Assembly (NCBI RefSeq): GCF_937889215.1
Contig: NZ_CALBEX010000297.1
Span: 1-8,179 of the forward strand
Length of the DNA: 8,179 bases
Direction of reading: 5' to 3'
Source: an uncultured Limnohabitans sp.
Lineage (GTDB): Bacteria > Pseudomonadota > Gammaproteobacteria > Burkholderiales > Burkholderiaceae_C
Shown here: piece by piece, positions 1 to 5,922 of the stretch
Position numbering within the stretch: position 1 is the stretch's first letter
How the letters are laid out: every line of letters begins with the position of its first letter
Notes under the pieces: model-generated
Told to the model about the DNA's origin: nothing
What the model saw: the letters and a program-made list of their open reading frames with translations, nothing else
Databases searched by the model: none
Translations under genes and position numbers: made by a program

Positions 1-409
1 GGGGTGGCAAGTGTGGGGACAAGCGTCGAACGAGTTGGCGCTGTGGGCTTGGTCTTTTTGGGCGCTGTGTTTGGCTTGGGCTGCAGCCTGGGCGCCGCGC
101 CAACAACTGGTCGGTGGGCGTTTGTTTTGGAGTGGTGAGGCCTGGTTCTGGCAAACCGAGGGTTCAAGCGGACAGGGCGACCTGCAAAGTGTGTCCGTGT
201 CGGTGGGGTTGGATGTGGGCAGTGGCCTGCTGCTTTGGATTCGACGTCAGGATGACGCAGGTCAGCAGAACCCAACGCAGGGGCCATTGACCTGTGCTTG
301 GGTGCAAGCGCACACGATGCCCTCCAAGTGGCATGGGTTTAGATGCGCTGTATATTCCCGTCCACGGATGCTCAGGTCATTTGACGGGGCTCGGCATGAT
401 CGAATTTGA
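1..409 (+). CDS. Partial small membrane protein, tentatively YgfX-like
   Basis: The reading frame is open from the first base of the window (codons begin at position 2) to a TGA at 407-409, so the 5' end is probably missing. A GTG at 11 could be read as a start but has no Shine-Dalgarno sequence. The visible 130 or so residues begin with a Trp/Leu/Ala-rich hydrophobic stretch (about residues 8-27 counted from that GTG) that could be a membrane helix. A soluble beta-rich tail follows, with the segment KWHGFRCAVYSRP near its C-terminus. From memory, this layout and the 'W-H-x-x-R-C-A-V' ending resemble short YgfX-like proteins encoded near fabF/rpoE in Burkholderiales; E. coli YgfX (CptA) is an inner-membrane protein paired with SdhE. 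Function is not established. The frame is probably real because of its composition and its position before mucD; the family name is only a guess. Confidence 0.5.
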   Translation, partial: GWQVWGQASNELALWAWSFWALCLAWAAAWAPRQQLVGGRLFWSGEAWFWQTEGSSGQGDLQSVSVSVGLDVGSGLLLWIRRQDDAGQQNPTQGPLTCAWVQAHTMPSKWHGFRCAVYSRPRMLRSFDGARHDRI

Positions 410-476
410 CGCGACTTGAATTGCTGTGAGTCGGCCGCATCTGAACAACATCTTCGAGTTGTTTTTGATTTTCACC

Positions 477-482
477 AGGAGG
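477..482 (+). promoter_or_regulatory. Shine-Dalgarno of mucD
   Basis: A perfect AGGAGG lies 4 bases before the GTG at 487. It fixes the non-ATG start of the protease gene. The spacing is slightly short but the match to the anti-SD is complete. It is the strongest ribosome binding site in the window. Confidence 0.8.
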
Positions 483-486
483 CTGT

Positions 487-1956
487 GTGCTGATAAAAGT
501 TTGGACCAATAAAGCGGCTTCGGCCATTGTGGCCGGCACGCTGCTGACCGGGTTGGTGGGGTGGCCAACCGGCGCTGCGGTGGCGCAAAGCCCCAACGCT
601 TCCGTGCGCGGTTTGCCTGATTTCACCGATTTGGTGGAGCAGGTGGGGCCCTCGGTGGTCAACATTCGGACCCTCGAAAAGGTCCGCTCCAGTGAGCCAG
701 GAGCAGGAGCGCCTGACGAGGAAATGCAAGAGCTGTTCCGGCGCTTTTTTGGGGTGCCGATGCCCAGCGTCCCCAGGCAGGGACAGCAGCCCAACAGGCC
801 ACAGGAAGAGTCTCAGCCCAGAGGTGTGGGTTCAGGATTCATCCTGAGTTCAGATGGTTTCATCATGACCAATGCGCATGTGGTGGAAGGGGCTGACGAG
901 GTGATGGTGACCCTTACCGACAAACGCGAATTCACGGCGCGCATTGTGGGCGTTGACAAGCGCACGGATGTGGCGGTGGTGAAAATCCAGGCCACAGGCT
1001 TGCCGGCTGTCAAGGTGGGCGACATCAACCGCCTGCGTGTGGGTGAATGGGTCATGGCGATTGGTTCGCCCTTTGGTTTGGAGAACACGGTCACGGCCGG
1101 CATCGTCAGCGCCAAACAGCGTGACACGGGTGACTATTTGCCTTTCATCCAAACCGATGTGGCGATCAATCCGGGCAACTCGGGCGGCCCGCTGATCAAC
1201 ATGCGCGGCGAGGTGGTCGGCATCAACAGCCAAATTTATTCGCGTTCGGGCGGGTTCATGGGCATTTCGTTTGCCATTCCCATGGATGAAGCCATGCGTG
1301 TCAGCGAGCAATTGCGCTCGACAGGGCGCGTCAGCCGTGGGCGCATTGGCGTGCAGATCGCTGCGGTGACGAAAGAAGTGGCTGAATCGATTGGCCTGGG
1401 CAAGGCGCAAGGCGTGCTGGTGCGTGGTGTTGAAGAGGGCTCCCCTGCTGAAAAAGCCGGTGTTGAGGCTGGCGACATCATCGTCAAGTTTGATGGGCGG
1501 GCCGTTGAAAAGCCCACGGATTTGCCTCGCGCAGTGGGCAACACCAAGCCCGGTAGCAGTGTCGGCATGACGGTGTTTCGGCGGGGCTCCACCAAAGACT
1601 TGACGGTCACCGTGGCGGAAATTGAGCCAGACCAGCAGGCCTCGGCTGCAGCGCCCGAGGAAAAACCTCCAGAGGCCAACATTCGCCACTTGGGACTGAC
1701 CTTGGCCGACTTGACCGATGCCCAGAAGAAAGAAGCCAGGGTTCGTGGAGGTGTGCGCGTGGTGGCCTCTGTTGACGGGGCGGCCCGTGCGGGTATCCGC
1801 GAGGGCGATTTGATTTTGGCGGTGGCCAACACCCAAGTCAACTCGGTCAAAGTGTTTGAGTCGCTGATGGGCCGGATCGACAAAACGAAGCCAGTCAATG
1901 TGCTTGTTCGTCGCGGTGGTGCGGCTCAGTATGTGTTGATCCGTCCTGCCCCATGA
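487..1956 (+). CDS. mucD: DegP/DegQ/MucD-family periplasmic serine endoprotease
   Basis: This is an HtrA-type protease and chaperone that degrades misfolded envelope proteins in the periplasm. The 489-residue product starts at GTG behind a perfect AGGAGG. Residues 1-33 form a Sec signal peptide (basic start, hydrophobic core about 10-25, likely cleavage after AVA at 31-33). The trypsin-like domain carries the full catalytic triad: His131 in TNAHVVEG, Asp161 in RTDVAVV and Ser232 in NPGNSGGPL. PDZ1 spans about 285-378 and PDZ2 about 400-486, joined by a Pro/Ala/Glu-rich linker. Length and architecture match full-length Do-family enzymes. In many beta- and gammaproteobacteria this gene closes an rpoE-rseA-rseB-mucD operon; here the gene directly upstream is a small membrane-type protein instead. 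I see no clear sigma-E promoter before it. Family assignment is firm; choosing mucD rather than degP or degQ rests on context. Confidence 0.95.
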   Translation: MLIKVWTNKAASAIVAGTLLTGLVGWPTGAAVAQSPNASVRGLPDFTDLVEQVGPSVVNIRTLEKVRSSEPGAGAPDEEMQELFRRFFGVPMPSVPRQGQQPNRPQEESQPRGVGSGFILSSDGFIMTNAHVVEGADEVMVTLTDKREFTARIVGVDKRTDVAVVKIQATGLPAVKVGDINRLRVGEWVMAIGSPFGLENTVTAGIVSAKQRDTGDYLPFIQTDVAINPGNSGGPLINMRGEVVGINSQIYSRSGGFMGISFAIPMDEAMRVSEQLRSTGRVSRGRIGVQIAAVTKEVAESIGLGKAQGVLVRGVEEGSPAEKAGVEAGDIIVKFDGRAVEKPTDLPRAVGNTKPGSSVGMTVFRRGSTKDLTVTVAEIEPDQQASAAAPEEKPPEANIRHLGLTLADLTDAQKKEARVRGGVRVVASVDGAARAGIREGDLILAVANTQVNSVKVFESLMGRIDKTKPVNVLVRRGGAAQYVLIRPAP

Positions 1957-1978
1957 AGGGCGTGAAACCCTGAGTGCC

Positions 1979-2009
1979 CCTGAAACCTCTGAGGTTTTGG
2001 GGTTTCAGG
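1979..2009 (+). terminator. Hairpin after mucD, possible transcription end
   Basis: CCTGAAACC (1979-1987) and GGTTTCAGG (2001-2009) form a perfect 9-bp stem around a 13-base loop, 22 bases after the mucD stop. An alternative inner hairpin AACCT/AGGTT exists inside it. No T-run follows, so it is not a classical intrinsic terminator. It may protect the mRNA 3' end, assist Rho-dependent termination, or be a protein site. Confidence 0.4.
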
Positions 2010-2105
2010 ACTGCGCTGCCATGTGTGGGTTTCAAATCACAGACTGGAAAATATTTATAAAGTTTGCGCATACTGACTTTTTATTTTTCTCATACCGAAT
2101 TTGGC

Positions 2106-2111
2106 TAAAAT
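2106..2111 (+). promoter_or_regulatory. Possible -10 box (TAAAAT) in AT-rich segment
   Basis: TAAAAT sits at the end of an AT-rich tract, inside the interrupted palindrome GGCT-AAAATC-AGCC (2103-2116). The preceding 17-18 bases are T-rich but contain no good TTGACA, so the call rests on the -10 alone. A transcript from here would run through the DnaA-box region toward lepA. Confidence 0.3.
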
Positions 2112-2188
2112 CAGCCGTCTTGACCAGTGATTCATGGCATATAGAGCAGGTCTGGGTTCACCATGCGGGATTTGATCCAGGTGTCCAC

Positions 2189-2200
2189 CGTTGATCCACA
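2189..2200 (+). repeat. 12-bp direct repeat, copy 1 (near DnaA box)
   Basis: The sequence CGTTGATCCACA occurs here and again at 2416-2427. Its last nine bases, TGATCCACA (2192-2200), differ from the DnaA box TTATCCACA at one position. Function is inferred only from this match. Confidence 0.5.
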
Positions 2201-2238
2201 GACAGTCCACACCTTGTTCATGCAAACGCATGGCGGAA

Positions 2239-2258
2239 TGTGGATAAACTGTGGATAA
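2239..2258 (-). promoter_or_regulatory. Two tandem perfect DnaA boxes
   Basis: TGTGGATAA occurs at 2239-2247 and again at 2250-2258, in the same orientation, 11 bases apart start to start, close to one helical turn. Each is the exact reverse complement of the consensus DnaA box TTATCCACA. Short hairpins lie on both sides (2219-2232 and 2265-2280), and one-mismatch boxes in opposite orientation lie at 2192-2200 and 2419-2427. Possible roles are control of neighbouring transcription by the initiator protein DnaA, a DnaA titration site, or chance. It is not the standard origin location, because no dnaA, dnaN or rpmH is nearby. Confidence 0.5.
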
Positions 2259-2327
2259 ATTTATGTTGCAAAGCAGCAACGACCTGCCTCACCCGTTTCA
2301 GGGGCTGTGCGAACGGACCAATTTGCC

Positions 2328-2333
2328 TACAAT
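2328..2333 (+). promoter_or_regulatory. Probable -10 box (TACAAT) upstream of lepA
   Basis: TACAAT matches the sigma-70 -10 consensus at five of six bases and sits in the context TTGCCTACAATG, which I recall as common in Burkholderiales promoters. No good -35 is present 16-18 bases upstream (CTGTGC at best). Transcription would start near 2340, just before a small hairpin and about 35 bases before a strong terminator. Confidence 0.5.
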
Positions 2334-2339
2334 GAAGTC

Positions 2340-2405
2340 CCAACTATCGCAGTTGCCATTGATTGTTGGTTCAGGGCGCGTCGCCACCAGACGCGCCCTT
2401 TTTTC
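2340..2405 (+). ncRNA. Candidate short RNA or attenuated leader of lepA
   Basis: A transcript starting about 7 bases after TACAAT and ending in the T-run at 2399-2409 would be roughly 65 nt. Its 5' end can fold as CAACT (2341-2345) with AGTTG (2351-2355), or alternatively CCAAC (2340-2344) with GTTGG (2365-2369). A 20-base linker leads from the first hairpin to the terminator stem. There is no start codon for a leader peptide after the predicted start site. I do not recognise it as a known RNA family. Whether it is an independent small RNA or the aborted 5' end of the lepA mRNA cannot be decided from sequence. Confidence 0.35.
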
Positions 2406-2409
2406 TTTT
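2374..2409 (+). terminator. Strong intrinsic terminator just upstream of lepA
   Basis: GGGCGCGTC (2374-2382) and GACGCGCCC (2390-2398) form a perfect 9-bp, GC-rich stem with a 7-base loop, followed at once by six Ts, a C and four more Ts. This is a textbook Rho-independent terminator for + strand transcription. It ends about 40 bases before the lepA ATG, so mRNA for the downstream operon must either read through it or start in the very short remaining gap. Confidence 0.9.
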
Positions 2410-2415
2410 CCGGAT

Positions 2416-2427
2416 CGTTGATCCACA
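2416..2427 (+). repeat. 12-bp direct repeat, copy 2 (near DnaA box)
   Basis: Second copy of CGTTGATCCACA (first at 2189-2200). It lies between the intrinsic terminator and the lepA start, where a bound protein could affect transcription or initiation. TGATCCACA at 2419-2427 is one base from a DnaA box. Confidence 0.45.
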
Positions 2428-2448
2428 AATACTTGCAGAACTTCCTTG

Positions 2449-4257
2449 ATGAATCACATCAGAAATTTTTCGATCATTGCCCACATTGACCATGGCAAAT
2501 CCACGCTGGCCGATCGCTTGATTCAACGCTGTGGCGGTTTGGAAGCCCGCGACATGGAAGCCCAGGTGCTGGACTCGATGGACATCGAGAAAGAGCGCGG
2601 TATCACCATCAAGGCCCAGACCGCTGCGCTGCAATACAAAGCCAAAGACGGACAGGTCTACAACCTTAACCTGATCGACACACCCGGCCATGTGGACTTC
2701 TCTTATGAAGTAAGCCGCTCGTTGTCGGCTTGCGAAGGCGCTTTGCTGGTGGTCGATGCCAGCCAGGGCGTGGAAGCGCAGACCGTGGCCAATTGCTACA
2801 CCGCGCTCGACTTGGGTGTGGAAGTGGTGCCGGTGCTCAACAAGATGGACCTGCCCAACGCCGATCCGGAAAACGCACGCAGCGAAGTGGAAGACGTGAT
2901 CGGCATTGACGCGACCGATGCCATTCCTTGTTCGGCCAAAACCGGCATGGGCATCGAAGAAATCCTCGAAGCTGTGGTGGCCCGTATTCCGCCGCCCAAA
3001 GGCAACCCTGATGCGCCACTGCGCGCCATGATCGTCGACAGCTGGTTCGACACCTATGTGGGTGTGGTCATGTTGGTGCGCGTCATCGACGGCCAGTTGC
3101 TGAAAAACGAACGCATCAAGATGATGGCCAGCAACGCGGTATACGAAGCGGGCAGTTTGGGAGTTTTCACCCCCGCCAACGAGCCGCGCCAGATGCTGCG
3201 CGCCGGTGAGGTGGGGTACATCATTGCGGGCATCAAGGAATTGCAAGCGGCCAAGGTGGGCGACACCGTGACGCTGGAAAAAAAGCTGCCCAACAACCTG
3301 GGTCCCGCCGCCGAAGCTTTGCCGGGTTTCAAAGAAATCCAGCCCCAGGTGTTTGCCGGCCTGTACCCGACCGAGGCCAACCAGTACGACGCGCTGCGCG
3401 ACGCGCTGGAAAAGCTCAAGCTCAACGACGCGTCCCTGCACTATGAGCCCGAGGTTTCACAGGCGCTGGGCTTTGGCTTTCGCTGCGGCTTTTTGGGCTT
3501 GTTGCACATGGAGATCGTGCAAGAACGGCTTGAGCGCGAGTTTGACCAAGACCTGATCACCACCGCGCCCAGCGTGGTTTACCAAGTGGTCCAGCCTGGT
3601 GGCGAAGTCGTGATGGTCGAGAACCCGTCCAAGATGCCCGACCAAGGCAAACTGCAGGAGATCCGCGAGCCCATCGTCACGGTGCATTTGTACATGCCGC
3701 AGGACTACGTGGGTCCAGTGATGACGCTGGCCAACCTCAAACGCGGTGTGCAGATGAACATGGCCTACCACGGCCGTCAGGTCATGCTGACCTATGAAAT
3801 GCCTTTGGGCGAAATCGTGCTGGACTTTTTCGACAAACTCAAATCGGTCAGCCGGGGTTACGCCTCGATGGATTACGAGTTCAAGGAATTTCGGGCGTCT
3901 GATGTGGTGAAGGTCGACATTTTGCTCAACGGCGAAAAAGTCGATGCTTTGTCCATCATCGTCCACCGCTCACAGTCCCAGTACCGTGGCCGTGCCGTGG
4001 TGGCCAAGATGCGCGAGATCATCAGCCGCCAGATGTTCGATGTGGCGATTCAAGCGGCCATTGGGGCCAACATCATTGCACGTGAAAGCATCAAGGCCTT
4101 GCGCAAGAACGTGCTGGCCAAGTGCTACGGTGGCGACATCTCGCGCAAACGCAAGCTGCTCGAAAAGCAAAAAGCGGGTAAAAAACGGATGAAACAAATT
4201 GGTTCGGTCGAGGTGCCCCAAGAGGCTTTCTTGGCCATTTTGCAGGTGGAAGATTGA
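2449..4257 (+). CDS. lepA: Elongation factor 4 (LepA), ribosome-associated GTPase
   Basis: LepA (EF4) is a translational GTPase related to EF-G that binds ribosomes and affects initiation or assembly and back-translocation. The 602-residue product, close to the 599 of E. coli, has all G motifs: AHIDHGKST (11-19), ERGITIK of switch I, DTPGH (77-81, with catalytic His81), NKMD (131-134) and SAKTG (162-166). The EF-G-like domains follow, then the LepA-specific C-terminal domain ending in a Lys/Arg-rich region near [18 protein letters not shown] chose the ATG at 2449 because [19 protein letters not shown] aligns with the usual LepA N-terminus; a TTG at 2446 would add one residue. No Shine-Dalgarno sequence is visible before it. 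The gene sits behind a strong terminator and overlaps lepB by one base, so it heads the downstream operon. Confidence 0.98.
   Translation: MNHIRNFSIIAHIDHGKSTLADRLIQRCGGLEARDMEAQVLDSMDIEKERGITIKAQTAALQYKAKDGQVYNLNLIDTPGHVDFSYEVSRSLSACEGALLVVDASQGVEAQTVANCYTALDLGVEVVPVLNKMDLPNADPENARSEVEDVIGIDATDAIPCSAKTGMGIEEILEAVVARIPPPKGNPDAPLRAMIVDSWFDTYVGVVMLVRVIDGQLLKNERIKMMASNAVYEAGSLGVFTPANEPRQMLRAGEVGYIIAGIKELQAAKVGDTVTLEKKLPNNLGPAAEALPGFKEIQPQVFAGLYPTEANQYDALRDALEKLKLNDASLHYEPEVSQALGFGFRCGFLGLLHMEIVQERLEREFDQDLITTAPSVVYQVVQPGGEVVMVENPSKMPDQGKLQEIREPIVTVHLYMPQDYVGPVMTLANLKRGVQMNMAYHGRQVMLTYEMPLGEIVLDFFDKLKSVSRGYASMDYEFKEFRASDVVKVDILLNGEKVDALSIIVHRSQSQYRGRAVVAKMREIISRQMFDVAIQAAIGANIIARESIKALRKNVLAKCYGGDISRKRKLLEKQKAGKKRMKQIGSVEVPQEAFLAILQVED
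4244..4250 (+). promoter_or_regulatory. Ribosome binding site of lepB
   Basis: AGGTGGA inside the last codons of lepA lies 6 bases before the lepB ATG at 4257. It supports that ATG over the TTG at 4254. Confidence 0.6.
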
Positions 4258-5222
4258 TGCAGTTCTTAACGTCTTTGGTGCTGGCCGGTTTTGTCGGCTA
4301 TGCCGGTGCCTGGTATCTGGGCCATTTGGAGGGCAACTTCGCGCTGCTCTTGCTTTTGGCCACCGTGGTCACCGGCATTTATTGGCTGGCCGAGCGCTTT
4401 GTGTTCTTGCCGCAGCGCCAAAAAGCGGTGGCGCAGCTCGAAGCCGAAACCGCCCAGCGCCGCGCCGAGTTGTCCAGAATGGGCATCGAGCAGGTGGACA
4501 CCGACATCCGCGAGTCCCGCGAAAAGCTGCTCATGCAGCCTTGGTGGCTCGATTGGACTGCAGGTTTGTTCCCCGTCATCGTGGTGGTGTTTGTGCTGCG
4601 CTCGTTTTTGTTCGAGCCTTTCAAAATTCCCTCGGGCTCCATGATCCCGACACTTCACATTGGCGACCTGATTTTGGTCAACAAGTTCCATTACGGCATC
4701 CGTCTGCCTGTGGCCAACATCAAGATCACCGAGGGCACGCCCGTTCAGCGGGGCGATGTGATGGTGTTTCGCTTCCCCCCCAAGCCCAGCGTGGACTACA
4801 TCAAGCGCGTGGTGGGTGTGCCGGGCGATGAGGTGGCTTACCTGAACAAAACCCTCACGCTCAATGGCAAACCAGTGCCCACCGAAGTGCTGCCGGATTT
4901 CTTCGACGAGTCCACCATGCGCTACCACAAGCACCGTCGGGAGACGCTGGGTGCCAAGCCGCACCAGACCCTGCAAGACGACGACCGTCCCGCGTTCATT
5001 CCGGGAGCCGACCAGTTTGTGGGCCGTGAAAATTGCAACTACACCGTTGAAGGCGTGACCTGCAAAGTGCCCGAGGGCCACTATTTCATGATGGGCGACA
5101 ACCGCGACAACTCGCTGGACTCGCGCTACTGGGGCTTTGTGCCCGATGCCAACATCGTGGGCAAGGCGTTCTTCGTGTGGATGAATTTTGGCAACCTCAA
5201 GCGCATTGGCGCTTTTGACTGA
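4257..5222 (+). CDS. lepB: Signal peptidase I
   Basis: This inner-membrane serine/lysine-dyad protease removes signal peptides from exported proteins at the periplasmic face. The product has 321 residues (E. coli 324). Hydrophobic segments lie at about 2-21 and 27-48, then a charged, coiled-coil-like stretch about 52-92, then a third hydrophobic segment about 96-117 directly before the catalytic domain. The nucleophile is Ser128 in PSGSMIPT and the general base is Lys183 in [12 protein letters not shown]. The conserved GDNRDNS box starts at Gly280. Cys260 and Cys269 flank a short loop, resembling the disulfide pair of the E. coli enzyme. The start codon overlaps the lepA stop (TGATG), as in the classical lepA-lepB pair, and has its own SD. 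The extra N-terminal hydrophobic segment is a modest departure from the two-helix E. coli layout. Confidence 0.97.
   Translation: MQFLTSLVLAGFVGYAGAWYLGHLEGNFALLLLLATVVTGIYWLAERFVFLPQRQKAVAQLEAETAQRRAELSRMGIEQVDTDIRESREKLLMQPWWLDWTAGLFPVIVVVFVLRSFLFEPFKIPSGSMIPTLHIGDLILVNKFHYGIRLPVANIKITEGTPVQRGDVMVFRFPPKPSVDYIKRVVGVPGDEVAYLNKTLTLNGKPVPTEVLPDFFDESTMRYHKHRRETLGAKPHQTLQDDDRPAFIPGADQFVGRENCNYTVEGVTCKVPEGHYFMMGDNRDNSLDSRYWGFVPDANIVGKAFFVWMNFGNLKRIGAFD
5197..5218 (+). other. Stem-loop at lepB end, next to rnc ribosome site
   Basis: AAGCGC (5199-5204) and GCGCTT (5209-5214) form a perfect 6-bp stem with an ATTG loop. Pairing can extend to TCAA/TTGA with a two-T bulge, ending at 5218, two bases before the lepB stop. 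The rnc Shine-Dalgarno GAGG follows at 5221. It could influence rnc translation or be an RNase III target, but it also encodes conserved-looking LepB C-terminal residues, so chance is possible. Confidence 0.25.
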
Positions 5223-5224
5223 GG
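5221..5224 (+). promoter_or_regulatory. Ribosome binding site of rnc
   Basis: GAGG, overlapping the lepB stop codon (TGA at 5220-5222), lies 5 bases before the GTG at 5230. It decides that start over a TTG at 5188 inside lepB. Confidence 0.6.
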
Positions 5225-5229
5225 CAAAC

Positions 5230-5922
5230 GTGGCCACATCACCCGCTTTGTCTGATTTGCAAATACGCCTGGGTTATGCCTTTCGCCAACAGGGTTTGTT
5301 GCAGCAAGCGGTGACGCACCGCAGCTTCAGCGCCGACCACAACGAACGACTGGAATTTTTAGGCGACTCGGTGCTCAATTTGGCGGTTGCAAACCTGTTG
5401 TATGTGCAGCTGGCCAGCTTGCCCGAGGGCGATTTGTCGCGGGTGCGGGCCAATCTGGTCAAGCAAGACACCTTGCACCAACTGGCCAAAACCCTGGACT
5501 TGTCGGCCGTCATGCGTCTGGGCGAAGGTGAGATGCGCTCGGGCGGACAGAGCCGGCCTTCGATCTTGGCCGATGCCTTGGAAGCCATCATTGGCGCGGT
5601 GTACCTTGACGGTGATTACAAGGACGCACAAGCCTTGGTTGAGCGCTTGTTTGCCAAAGTGGACATCAAGCCCGATATGCAGGCGGTGGGCAAAGACCCC
5701 AAGACCGAGCTGCAAGAGTGGCTGCAAGGGCGCAAGCTCGCGCTGCCCAAATACACCGTGGTCGCCACTTCCGGTGCCGCGCACCGTCAGCAATTCGAGG
5801 TCTCGTGCGAAGTGACCGAATTGCGCCAAACCCAACAAGGCTCGGGCGCATCGCGCCGCGCTGCCGAACAAGCAGCGGCAGCCGCCATGTTGCAGACCCT
5901 CAAATCCGAAAGCGCCGCATGA
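5230..5922 (+). CDS. rnc: Ribonuclease III
   Basis: RNase III cleaves double-stranded RNA, processing rRNA precursors and many mRNAs in the cytoplasm as a homodimer. The 230-residue product (E. coli 226) has the signature [11 protein letters not shown] with metal and catalytic residues Glu39, Glu42 and Asp46. The second acidic pair is Asp115 and Glu118 in [12 protein letters not shown] double-stranded RNA binding domain covers about 155-226, from [11 protein letters not shown] to [13 protein letters not shown] start at GTG 5230 because a GAGG lies at proper spacing and the resulting length fits the family; a TTG at 5188 would overlap lepB by 35 bases. The gap to lepB is only 7 bases and the stop overlaps the era start (ATGA). 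In E. coli, RNase III represses its own operon by cutting a structured leader; here there is no intergenic room for such a leader. Confidence 0.96.
   Translation: MATSPALSDLQIRLGYAFRQQGLLQQAVTHRSFSADHNERLEFLGDSVLNLAVANLLYVQLASLPEGDLSRVRANLVKQDTLHQLAKTLDLSAVMRLGEGEMRSGGQSRPSILADALEAIIGAVYLDGDYKDAQALVERLFAKVDIKPDMQAVGKDPKTELQEWLQGRKLALPKYTVVATSGAAHRQQFEVSCEVTELRQTQQGSGASRRAAEQAAAAAMLQTLKSESAA

Larger units (their letters stand above)
1957..2448. other. Long intergenic region between mucD and lepA
   Basis: No convincing gene lies in these 492 bases. Starting at 1963 are inverted repeats of TGAAACC/GGTTTCA. From about 2048 to 2111 the sequence becomes AT-rich, with runs such as AAAATATTTATAAAG and a TAAAAT hexamer. 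From 2189 to 2280 there are DnaA-box-like motifs and two small hairpins: CATGC/GCATG at 2219-2232 and GTTGC/GCAAC at 2265-2280. From 2328 there is a -10 box followed by an intrinsic terminator ending near 2409. The remaining bases up to lepA contain a second copy of a 12-bp repeat. The density of motifs suggests a regulatory region rather than gene remnants. In relatives I recall a short glutaredoxin-type gene between mucD and lepA; nothing of it is visible here. Confidence 0.7.

Noticed and set aside
413..445. Sigma-E type promoter before mucD (GACTT at 413-417, TCTGAA at 440-445)
   Set aside because: The gap of 22 bases is too long for sigma-E (about 16) and the -35 lacks the usual GAACTT, so I do not report a promoter.
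1997..2194. 65-codon frame on the + strand in the intergenic region
   Set aside because: It needs a TTG start inside the hairpin behind mucD, has no ribosome site, and crosses the AT-rich segment with an unnatural composition.
2163..2258. 31-codon frame on the + strand starting MRDLIQVSTVD
   Set aside because: It has no good ribosome site, no recognisable similarity, and its stop falls inside the second DnaA box; chance is more likely.
2055..2279. 74-codon frame on the - strand in the intergenic region
   Set aside because: TTG start without a ribosome site, no familiar motif, and it overlaps the DnaA boxes.
2048..2280. Calling the AT-rich segment plus DnaA boxes the chromosomal origin
   Set aside because: No dnaA, dnaN or rpmH nearby, only two perfect boxes, and the rough skew change has the wrong sign for an origin. 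Kept as a DnaA-site finding only.
4254..4259. TTG at 4254 as the start of lepB, and TTG at 2446 for lepA
   Set aside because: In both cases an ATG follows immediately and gives the N-terminus usual for the family.
5188..5230. TTG at 5188 as the start of rnc
   Set aside because: It would overlap lepB by 35 bases and lacks a ribosome site; GTG 5230 has GAGG at 5-base spacing and gives the normal RNase III length.
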